Positions 1 through 4,756 of a stretch of DNA of 5,789 bases are shown here, one piece after another; the stretch's first letter is position 1; every line of letters begins with the position of its first letter. The notes below the pieces were generated by a model, which saw only the letters and a list, made by a program, of their open reading frames with translations, ran no database searches and was not told where the DNA came from. The DNA lies in assembly GCA_003161855.1 (NCBI GenBank), contig PMNM01000095.1:8610-14398 (forward strand), read 5' to 3'. Made by a program: the position numbers and the translations under genes. The DNA is from Syntrophaceae bacterium. GTDB lineage: Bacteria; Desulfobacterota; Syntrophia; Syntrophales; Fen-1087.

Positions 1-117
1 CTGATCAGGCACCACTACACCGCCATGATCCGCACCAGTAAGGGCAGCGATATCCTGGCCGCCTGCGGCCAGCTCAGCGGCCGCAAAACTGCGACGGAAG
101 GAGAAATAACGCCATGA
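1..117 (+). CDS. rlmN: C-terminal end of an RlmN-like 23S rRNA adenine-C2 methyltransferase (partial)
   Basis: The window opens inside a plus-strand reading frame that ends with TGA at 115-117, leaving 38 residues. The motif SDILAACGQLSG closely matches the C-terminal signature of RlmN, the radical-SAM enzyme that methylates C2 of A2503 in 23S rRNA and of A37 in some tRNAs. In that family the cysteine of AACGQL (here codon 64-66) is the one that carries the transferred methyl group. The radical-SAM CxxxCxxC core would lie upstream, outside the window. The stop overlaps the start of the next gene as ATGA (114-117), so the two are probably co-transcribed and translationally coupled. The family call rests on about 20 residues; the paralogue Cfr shares this end and cannot be fully excluded, but RlmN is far more common. 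Confidence 0.72.
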   Translation: MIRHHYTAMIRTSKGSDILAACGQLSGRKTATEGEITP

Positions 118-1691
118 CCCATCCGAAACTGGTTGAAACCATGTCCAGACCGGAATTTTATCCCCATCGACCGGAGACAGTGGAACTCATCCAGACACAC
201 ATCTCCTTTATCTTCATTGCCGGCGAAGATGTCTATAAAGTGAAGAAGGACGTTGATTTCGGGTTTCTCGATTTTACCAGCCTCAAGAAGAGAAAACATC
301 ACTGTCTTGATGAACTGCGCTTGAACCGGCGGCTGGCCCCGGAAACCTACCGCGATGTCGTGGCCATCTCTGAGAATGCTGAAGGGCGCCTCTCCCTGGC
401 GACAGGCGGTCACATCATCGAATATGCTGTCAAAATGAAGAAACTTCCGCAGGAACGGATGCTGAAAAGGCTGCTGGCGACGGGAGCGGCAGAACCGTCG
501 ATGATGGACCGGATCGCCGCCAGGCTGATGGACTTTCACCGGAATGCCGATACGGGCGGAAAGATCGACCAGATTGGCGGTGTGGAAACCATCCGGCACA
601 ACCACGACGAAAATTTTGAACAGACGACCGCTTATGTCGGGGTGACCCTTCCCGAATATCAATACCGTTTCATCAAGTCTTACATCTACAGATTTTTTGA
701 ACAAAAGAAGGAGCTCCTGGAAAAACGGGTGTCCGATCACAAAATCAGGGACTGCCATGGGGACCTTCACCTTGAGCACATCGTTGTGACCGATGACATC
801 ACCATCTTTGACTGTATTGAATTCAACGAACGATTCAGATTTGAGGACGTCGCCGCCGAAGTCGCCTTTCTGGCGATGGACCTGGATTACAACGGTTACC
901 CCGATTATGCCGAACGTTTCGTGGCAGCCTATATCCGACAGGCCGGAGATCCGGAGATCCGAACACTGCTCAATTTTTACAAATGCTACTATGCCTATGT
1001 CAGGGGTAAGGTGGTCAGCTTTCGGATTGACGACAAAGCCATCCGGCAGGAAGACCGTAATGAAGCCGTCAAGATTGCCGCGAAATATTTCGATCTCGCC
1101 TATACCTGTGCGGCCCGGTTGGAGAAACCCGCACTCATCCTGGTGGCAGGGTTGATGGGAACCGGAAAGAGTGTTCTGGCAAAACAGATGGCCCCCCGCC
1201 TCGGCGCCGAAATCATCCGGATGGACGTGCTTCGCAAGGAAATGCTGAATCTTTCTCCCCAGGAGCGTCGTTTCGAGGATTTCGGCCGGGGAATCTATGC
1301 CGATGAGATGTCGGGAAAAACGTATGAAAAAGCCCTGGAGCAGGCCAAGGCCAAGCTGAAAGAGGGAAAATCGGTTATCATGGATGCATCATTCAAGAAG
1401 CGTAAAGACCGGAAAATGGCCCGGACCGTCGCTGAACAATGTCTCGCGGATTTCTTTGTTGTGGAGTGTGTCTGTCCCGAGGCAACCATTCAGAAACGCC
1501 TTGAGGAAAGGCTGGCGGACGGGGAAGAAGCATCGGATGGCCGCTGGGAGATCTTTCAGGCTCAGAAAAATGACTTCGAGGAAATCATCGAGATGCCCGT
1601 GCAGTCGCATCTGGTTATGGATACTGCAGCGCTCACCCCGGAAGCCTGCATGCAGGCCATGATCGTGCAGATGAGAGGATTGAAACTGTAA
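114..1691 (+). CDS. Bifunctional protein: aminoglycoside-phosphotransferase-like domain fused to a P-loop kinase domain
   Basis: This 525-residue protein has two domains. Residues about 1-330 resemble the APH/choline-kinase fold (COG2187-type). HGDLHLEH at 215-222 is the Brenner-type catalytic loop with D217 as presumed base, and D233 in IFDCIEF is the presumed metal ligand; YKVKKDVDFGFLDF near 41-54 is typical of this group. Residues about 338-525 form a P-loop kinase similar to gluconate/shikimate-type or zeta-toxin-type kinases, with Walker A GLMGTGKS at 346-353, VIMDASF at 421-427 and an Arg-rich lid around 461-478. This two-domain architecture is common in proteobacteria but its substrates are not established, so resistance to aminoglycosides should not be assumed. 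AAGGAG at 98-103 lies 10 bases before the ATG, which supports this start. It follows rlmN with a 4-base overlap and is probably cytosolic, as no signal peptide or membrane segment is seen. Confidence 0.85.
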   Translation: MTHPKLVETMSRPEFYPHRPETVELIQTHISFIFIAGEDVYKVKKDVDFGFLDFTSLKKRKHHCLDELRLNRRLAPETYRDVVAISENAEGRLSLATGGHIIEYAVKMKKLPQERMLKRLLATGAAEPSMMDRIAARLMDFHRNADTGGKIDQIGGVETIRHNHDENFEQTTAYVGVTLPEYQYRFIKSYIYRFFEQKKELLEKRVSDHKIRDCHGDLHLEHIVVTDDITIFDCIEFNERFRFEDVAAEVAFLAMDLDYNGYPDYAERFVAAYIRQAGDPEIRTLLNFYKCYYAYVRGKVVSFRIDDKAIRQEDRNEAVKIAAKYFDLAYTCAARLEKPALILVAGLMGTGKSVLAKQMAPRLGAEIIRMDVLRKEMLNLSPQERRFEDFGRGIYADEMSGKTYEKALEQAKAKLKEGKSVIMDASFKKRKDRKMARTVAEQCLADFFVVECVCPEATIQKRLEERLADGEEASDGRWEIFQAQKNDFEEIIEMPVQSHLVMDTAALTPEACMQAMIVQMRGLKL

Positions 1692-2438
1692 TTATGGCTT
1701 CGTTTGTTCTCCTTTCTGTTTTTTCGCCTCGACGGCCACACTGGCCTTTTTCGCTTCCTCAATGACCAGTCGTTTTTTTGTCTCCCCGATAAAATAGCCG
1801 ACTTTATAATCCAGTCCAATATTGGCATAATTCTTTGCAATCTCTTCAAATCGACCCAGGGCTGCCTTGTACTTGCCCGTATTAAAATAAAAATAACCGA
1901 CATAGAATTCTTTTTCGGCAAGCCTTTTCCGGCACTCCAGAATATTTTTCTCCGCCAGGAACGAAAACTTACTGTTCGGAAAGCGGACCATCAGCCTTTC
2001 AAACTCTTTTTTTGCCTTGACGGTCTCTGTCTGATCCCGGTCGATGGAACCCATTTGGTTAAAATGGCACATACCCAGTTGATACATGGCGTAGGGGAGA
2101 TTTTCGTTGGTGGGATGCAGATTAACAAAGTCACCGTAGGCGATCTCTGCTTCGGCAAATTCCTCATCACTGAAATAAGAATCGGCAATACCCAGCTCGG
2201 CAACAAGGGCCAGCTGGTGTAACGGATATCGCTCCTTCAGGCGCTGAAAGGATTCAATGGCTTTTTTGTAGCGGGCATCCTGATACTCTTGAGCACCCTT
2301 CTGGTACAGGGCTTCGGGTGTCGCTCTGGCCAAATTGGTGGGATGCCACCATTCGTTAATATCCTTCCACCAGCCACAGCCGGATAAGAGCAACACCATA
2401 ATGAGAAGAACGGGAAGGGCTGCTTTACGGGTCATCAT
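1692..2438 (-). CDS. bamD: BamD-like outer membrane protein assembly lipoprotein
   Basis: The 248-residue product begins with a lipoprotein signal: a basic start (MMTRK), a hydrophobic stretch and the lipobox LSGC with lipidated cysteine C21. The mature part is built from TPR-like helical hairpins at about 43-72, 77-110, 115-155 and 175-205, ending in a Lys-rich tail (229-248). PYAMYQLGMC (115-124), SIDRDQT (131-137) and RFPNSKF (152-158) match the BamD signature, and the length is close to the E. coli protein (about 245 residues). BamD is the essential periplasm-facing lipoprotein of the BAM complex that helps BamA fold beta-barrel proteins into the outer membrane. GGAAAG lies just before the first of two adjacent ATG codons; either could start. 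The gene begins 14 bases after the thioredoxin stop, so it is very likely in the same operon. Its stop (1692-1694) abuts the stop of the converging kinase gene. Confidence 0.9.
   Translation of the reverse strand: MMTRKAALPVLLIMVLLLSGCGWWKDINEWWHPTNLARATPEALYQKGAQEYQDARYKKAIESFQRLKERYPLHQLALVAELGIADSYFSDEEFAEAEIAYGDFVNLHPTNENLPYAMYQLGMCHFNQMGSIDRDQTETVKAKKEFERLMVRFPNSKFSFLAEKNILECRKRLAEKEFYVGYFYFNTGKYKAALGRFEEIAKNYANIGLDYKVGYFIGETKKRLVIEEAKKASVAVEAKKQKGEQTKP
1734..1751 (+). terminator. Weak candidate intrinsic terminator inside the 3' end of bamD
   Basis: GGCCA (1734-1738), a 3-base loop and TGGCC (1742-1746) form a 5-bp stem followed directly by five T residues (1747-1751). It lies about 43 bases past the stop of the plus-strand kinase gene, in the antisense direction to bamD. 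There is no intergenic space here, so any terminator for the kinase transcript has to sit inside bamD. The stem is short, so this is only a candidate. Confidence 0.3.
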
Positions 2439-2452
2439 TTATTCTTTCCGGA

Positions 2453-2785
2453 CTACAAACTCTTTTTAATAAATTCTTCGAGACGCTCTTTGGAAACCAA
2501 GCCGATGAGCGTATCGAAAACCTTGCCACCCTTGAAAAGCAGGAGGGTGGGTATGCTTCTGACACTGTAAGTTGCGGATGTCCTGGGATTATCATCCACA
2601 TTCATTTTTGCCATCTTGACCCGGCCTTTATAGGACTCGGCCAATTCTTCCACAACCGGTCCGATCGCCTTGCAGGGACCACACCAGGGAGCCCAGAAAT
2701 CAACCAGCGCGGGCTGATCCGATTTCAGAACTTCTTTTTCAAAATCAACATCATTGACGTGAATGAGAGAACTTTCTTTCTCCAT
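2453..2785 (-). CDS. trxA: Thioredoxin
   Basis: The 110-residue protein is a classic thioredoxin: VDFWAPWCGPCK carries the redox-active pair C35 and C38 in WCGPC, D29 corresponds to the buried acid, and SIPT (77-80) holds the cis-proline P79. Length matches the family (about 108 residues), and there is no signal peptide, so it should act in the cytosol as a disulfide reductant. I start it at the ATG at 2785 because AGGAGG (2800-2795) sits 9 bases upstream. The frame stays open to a TTG at 2884, but that start would lie upstream of the predicted promoter and would add 33 residues unlike thioredoxin. The gene leads a trx-bamD pair, an arrangement that links cytosolic redox control with envelope assembly only by co-transcription as far as the sequence shows. 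Several thioredoxins usually exist per genome, so the trxA symbol is tentative. Confidence 0.93.
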   Translation of the reverse strand: MEKESSLIHVNDVDFEKEVLKSDQPALVDFWAPWCGPCKAIGPVVEELAESYKGRVKMAKMNVDDNPRTSATYSVRSIPTLLLFKGGKVFDTLIGLVSKERLEEFIKKSL

Positions 2786-2794
2786 ATTCCAAGC

Positions 2795-2800
2795 CCTCCT
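2795..2800 (-). promoter_or_regulatory. Ribosome binding site that fixes the thioredoxin start
   Basis: AGGAGG on the minus strand is a perfect Shine-Dalgarno core 9 bases before the ATG at 2785. It decides between this start and the longer open frame reaching 2884. Confidence 0.85.
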
Positions 2801-2803
2801 TTT

Positions 2804-2823
2804 ATAGTTCGGGAATGAACTAT
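2804..2823. repeat. Perfect 7-bp inverted repeat over the thioredoxin -10 box, candidate operator
   Basis: ATAGTTC (2804-2810) and GAACTAT (2817-2823) are perfect inverted arms around the 6-base spacer GGGAAT. The right arm overlaps the predicted thioredoxin -10 element (2819-2824), and the rest covers the expected transcription start. That is a typical repressor-operator position. If transcribed, part of it could also fold at the 5' end of the message. The binding protein is unknown. Confidence 0.5.
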
Positions 2824-2848
2824 GCCACATCAGATTGGCGCATGTCAA
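2819..2848 (-). promoter_or_regulatory. Sigma-70-like promoter for trx-bamD
   Basis: On the minus strand a perfect -35 box TTGACA (2848-2843) is followed after 18 bases by CATAGT (2824-2819), four of six matches to TATAAT. Transcription would start near 2812, giving a leader of about 27 bases that contains the AGGAGG site. The spacer holds the 9-mer CAATCTGAT, which is also present in the opposing promoter. Confidence 0.6.
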
Positions 2849-2890
2849 ATCAAAATGATCCTCCTTTTGACAGATCCGCGTCAATCTGAT
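2829..2890. repeat. 62-bp imperfect dyad spanning both divergent promoters
   Basis: The outer arms ATCAGATTG (2829-2837) and CAATCTGAT (2882-2890) are perfect 9-bp inverted copies. After one mismatch, CGC (2839-2841) and GCG (2878-2880) continue the symmetry, giving 12 of 13 complementary positions. A nested pair, TGTCAAA (2843-2849) and TTTGACA (2866-2872), includes both -35 boxes; its centre is shifted by 2 bases relative to the outer arms. Each promoter therefore has the same 9-mer, in the same orientation relative to transcription, in its spacer. The layout suggests a shared regulatory protein or a symmetric control region. Confidence 0.6.
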
Positions 2891-2895
2891 ATAAG
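2867..2895 (+). promoter_or_regulatory. Strong sigma-70-like promoter for the phosphorylase-adenosyltransferase operon
   Basis: A perfect TTGACA (2867-2872), an optimal 17-base spacer and TATAAG (2890-2895, five of six matches) form a near-consensus promoter. Start of transcription would be near 2902, leaving a short leader of about 27 bases before the ATG at 2929. GGAG (2920-2923) serves as the ribosome site 5 bases before that ATG. Confidence 0.75.
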
Positions 2896-2928
2896 CACAC
2901 GCAAATCATTCACCTTTCTGGAGATTGT

Positions 2929-3642
2929 ATGGGACTTCTGGGTATCATCTCGGGTACATTGACCTTGCAGGGAAAAGGTTTTTTTGCCGAGTTAAAAGAA
3001 AAAACGGTAAAAAATGAATATGGAGAAGCCCGGGTCCTGCTGTCCCGGAAAATTGCTTTCATTCCCAGGCATGGCCGGGATCCGAAGCATTATATCCTGC
3101 CCCACCGGATCAATCATCCTGCCAATCTGAGGGCATTGAAAGACCTGGGCGTTGATGAAGTCATCGGCATCAATTCCACCGGCTCTCTGAAAAAAAAACT
3201 GAACCCTGGAACCATCGTCGTGCCCGACGACTTCATCCTGCTCTACGGGGGACCGACGGTCTTCGACGCGAAACCCGTGCATATCACTCCCATGCTTCAT
3301 GAAGGCGTCCGGCAGAAATGTATCGCGGCGGCTCGCCATGGCGGGATTGAAATCATCGACGGGGGTATTTACTGGCAGACCCAGGGACCGAGGCTCGAAA
3401 CACGGGCTGAAATCATGGTCATGTCACAAATGGCGGATGTCGTAGGGATGACCATGGCCAGTGAAGCGGTCATCGCTCAGGAACTGGATCTACCCTACGC
3501 TTCAATCTGTTCCGTGGACAATTATGCCCACGGCATCGGTGAGAAGAAGTTGACGATGGAGATCATTCTACGGCACGCCCGCAGAAATGCCGATGCGATT
3601 ATCCGCATCATCCTTAAATACGTGGAAGGGAGAAAATCATGA
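2929..3642 (+). CDS. Nucleoside phosphorylase of the MTAP/PNP family, probably 6-oxopurine (methylthioinosine-like) type
   Basis: The 237-residue protein belongs to the trimeric PNP/MTAP phosphorylases, which split a purine nucleoside with phosphate into base and sugar-1-phosphate. Visible family marks are GIISGT (5-10, phosphate loop), FIPRHGR (44-50, phosphate-binding Arg-His), INSTGSLKKKLNPG (81-94), TQGPRLETRAE (151-161) and VVGMTMASEA (171-180). Human MTAP uses D220 and D222 to bind adenine. The aligned positions here, in SVDNYAHG, are N198 and A200, as in 6-oxopurine enzymes such as bacterial methylthioinosine phosphorylase and PNP. TQGPRLET also resembles that group more than MTAP. I therefore expect methylthioinosine, inosine or guanosine as substrate rather than MTA; this is inference from my own alignment. 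The protein is rather short for the family (often 245-290), and SGTLTL departs from the usual GGTGL. It overlaps the next gene by 4 bases (ATGA). Confidence 0.82.
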   Translation: MGLLGIISGTLTLQGKGFFAELKEKTVKNEYGEARVLLSRKIAFIPRHGRDPKHYILPHRINHPANLRALKDLGVDEVIGINSTGSLKKKLNPGTIVVPDDFILLYGGPTVFDAKPVHITPMLHEGVRQKCIAAARHGGIEIIDGGIYWQTQGPRLETRAEIMVMSQMADVVGMTMASEAVIAQELDLPYASICSVDNYAHGIGEKKLTMEIILRHARRNADAIIRIILKYVEGRKS

Positions 3643-4154
3643 AATTTTCCAAAAAAGGGGATCATGGAGAAACCAGTTTGCTCGGCGGTCAGCGGGTTCC
3701 GAAATTTGACCCGAGACCGGATACCTATGGCACGCTGGATGAAGCAAGTTCTGCGCTGGGCGTTGCCCGGGCAATGACGAATAATAAGAAAATCAAAGAT
3801 ATTTTACTCAGTGTCCAAAAAGACCTGTTGACCCTGGGTGCAGAGCTTTCCACTCTGCCGGAAGACCTGCCCAAACTGAACCTCCGAATGGGTGAGAAAG
3901 AGGTAACGCGTATCGAATACCTGATCGATGAACTGCAGAAAGAGGTCACCCTGAAAAACGAGTTCATTTATCCGGGTGAAACCGTGATTTCAGCTCAGAT
4001 CGATGTTGCCAGAACCATCATCAGACGGGCGGAGCGAAAGGCAGCAAAGCTGAAAATGGAGAAGCTGATTGAGAACGATCGCGTCCATCAATACCTGAAC
4101 CGTCTGGCCGACATGCTGTTTACTCTAGCCAGATATGAAGAACAGAAAGGGTGA
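3639..4154 (+). CDS. PduO-type cob(I)alamin adenosyltransferase
   Basis: This 171-residue protein is an ATP:co(I)rrinoid adenosyltransferase of the PduO/MMAB family, which moves the 5'-deoxyadenosyl group from ATP to cob(I)alamin to make coenzyme B12. Family blocks are GDHGETSL (7-14, ATP loop), YGTLDEASSALG (30-41), FIYPGET (109-115, usually FILPGGS), ARTIIRRAER (124-133, with R125, R129, R130 and E132 at the catalytic positions) and YLNRLADMLF (152-161, N154, R155, D158). The usual Thr of TKTGD is K6 and the second Gly of PGG is E114, so the ATP loop is slightly divergent; all key Arg/Glu/Asn/Asp residues are kept. GGAAGGGAG (3624-3632) precedes the ATG, which overlaps the upstream stop as ATGA, so the gene is probably translationally coupled to the phosphorylase. 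Cytosolic. The symbol could be pduO, cobO-like or atr, so none is assigned. Confidence 0.9.
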   Translation: MKFSKKGDHGETSLLGGQRVPKFDPRPDTYGTLDEASSALGVARAMTNNKKIKDILLSVQKDLLTLGAELSTLPEDLPKLNLRMGEKEVTRIEYLIDELQKEVTLKNEFIYPGETVISAQIDVARTIIRRAERKAAKLKMEKLIENDRVHQYLNRLADMLFTLARYEEQKG

Positions 4155-4163
4155 ACCTTAAAT

Positions 4164-4281
4164 AAAAAAATGGCAAAGTAAAACGGCCAGAGGCAAGGCG
4201 TGTGAGTCCTGAGAAGTGCGAAAATATACCGCAACGACAAAAGATGAAGCGCAACGCCGTATAGGGACGTTTTACAAAGCC
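4164..4281 (-). terminator. Candidate terminator of the minus-strand ligase-ACT-HTH operon
   Basis: Read on the minus strand, the arms GGCTTTGTAAAACG (4281-4268) and CGTTTTACTTTGCC (4185-4172) can pair in 11 of 14 positions, closing a loop of about 82 bases. One base later come seven T residues (4170-4164). The structure starts 7 bases after the stop of the minus-strand gene. The long loop is unlike a classical compact hairpin, so the T run after a stem is the main argument. Confidence 0.4.
4172..4281. repeat. 110-bp inverted-repeat-bounded intergenic element
   Basis: The gap between the converging adenosyltransferase and HTH-like genes (4155-4287) is filled by an element with ends GGCaaaGTAAAACG (4172-4185) and CGTTTTACaaaGCC (4268-4281). 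The inner 8 bp are perfect, and GGC/GCC pair beyond three mismatches. Inside are a direct repeat CGCAACG (4230-4236 and 4250-4256) and a small hairpin TGCG/CGCA (4217-4220 and 4230-4233). There is no convincing open frame. Its position between converging genes and its symmetric ends are typical of dispersed REP/BIME-like or non-autonomous elements. It has the look of repeats I associate with deltaproteobacterial genomes, but I cannot verify copies from one window. Confidence 0.5.
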
Positions 4282-4287
4282 GTACCG

Positions 4288-4722
4288 TTAGAAAGCACCC
4301 AACTGGCAAGGCTTAATTTTAATCTTCAATTTTTCGCAGGCCGAAGAAATGGCCATTCGGGTCATCCCCGTTTCTTCGGCGATTTCCCAGGCAGACAGGC
4401 AGGACAGACGCTCTTTCACGAGGGCTTTACGGATGGCTGCTTCCAGTCCAGGGGTCACATTTTCGGCGGGTTTGACGATCATTTTCTTTGGGCTGTAGCC
4501 GAAAAGACCCAGTTGGCACTTGTTGAGGTGAATCTCTAAAAGGTTAATCGTCCCTCCAACATCCGCCATGCTCACCTGAAGCTGGCCGGCAATGCGGCTG
4601 GCTTCTGCACAACTGATTTTGCCGTCCATGTTTTTTTCCCGAACGGCCCCAGCGATTTTTTCATTTAACTTCCGATCAGCCGGATGCTTTGCCCCATAAT
4701 GGCCGGCATCTTCGTGCGCCAT
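4288..4722 (-). CDS. Small duplicated helix-turn-helix-like protein with paired cysteines, function unknown
   Basis: I do not recognise this 144-residue protein as a named family. It is an internal duplication: residues 19-74 and 89-144 align without gaps at an offset of exactly 70. C38 matches C108 and C69 matches C139, and both halves end in CQLGxF (69-74 and 139-144). In 37-74 against 107-144, 12 of 38 positions are identical by eye. Each half has an HTH-like pattern, clearest in the second: SAWEIAEETGMTRMAISSAC (110-129). The halves are joined by a linker (75-88, GYSPKKMIVKPAEN). An extra cysteine, C129, exists only in the second half. AGGAGG (4735-4730) lies 7 bases before the ATG. The gene follows the ACT gene by 33 bases and is probably the last of that operon. 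A DNA-binding or redox/metal-sensing regulator is a reasonable guess, not a demonstrated function. Confidence 0.75.
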   Translation of the reverse strand: MAHEDAGHYGAKHPADRKLNEKIAGAVREKNMDGKISCAEASRIAGQLQVSMADVGGTINLLEIHLNKCQLGLFGYSPKKMIVKPAENVTPGLEAAIRKALVKERLSCLSAWEIAEETGMTRMAISSACEKLKIKIKPCQLGAF

Positions 4723-4743
4723 GGTTAATCCTCCTATGGTCCC

Positions 4744-4756
4744 TTTACAAAGCCGT
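4744..4756 (+). repeat. Partial second copy of the intergenic element's right end
   Basis: TTTACAAAGCCGT here is identical to 4271-4283 at the right end of the 110-bp element, in the same orientation. The preceding bases are also similar (TATGGTCCC here, TATAGGGACG there). The two copies flank the HTH-like gene. The last base falls in the stop codon of the ACT-domain gene (4756-4758). Confidence 0.55.

Noticed and set aside
15..779. A 254-codon open frame on the minus strand
   Set aside because: It lies fully antisense to the conserved APH-like domain, shows no recognisable motif and no ribosome site was found; it is a shadow frame of a GC-biased gene.
114..1100. Aminoglycoside resistance gene
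   Set aside because: The APH-like fold and HGDLHLEH loop are shared by many kinases; the fusion architecture is a widespread housekeeping-type family, not a known resistance enzyme.
1644..1657. Perfect 14-bp palindrome as a terminator
   Set aside because: No T run follows on either strand, and it falls within codons of the kinase gene, so it may be chance.
1704..2222. A 172-codon plus-strand open frame
   Set aside because: It is antisense to bamD, whose lipobox, TPR pattern and family motifs are clear.
2860..2865. A second AGGAGG on the minus strand between the two promoters
   Set aside because: No in-frame start codon with an open frame of useful length follows at the right spacing, and it lies upstream of the predicted trx promoter.
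2786..2884. A 33-residue N-terminal extension of thioredoxin from a TTG start
   Set aside because: The extension has no thioredoxin-like sequence, lies over both promoters and the dyad, and the internal ATG at 2785 has a perfect AGGAGG.
4155..4287. Riboswitch such as a cobalamin element near the adenosyltransferase
   Set aside because: The structured block lies after, not before, the adenosyltransferase gene, and I see no B12-box-like sequence; the leader of the operon is only about 27 bases.
4216..4539. A 107-codon plus-strand open frame overlapping the intergenic element
   Set aside because: It runs antisense into the duplicated HTH-like gene and has no ribosome site or recognisable motif.
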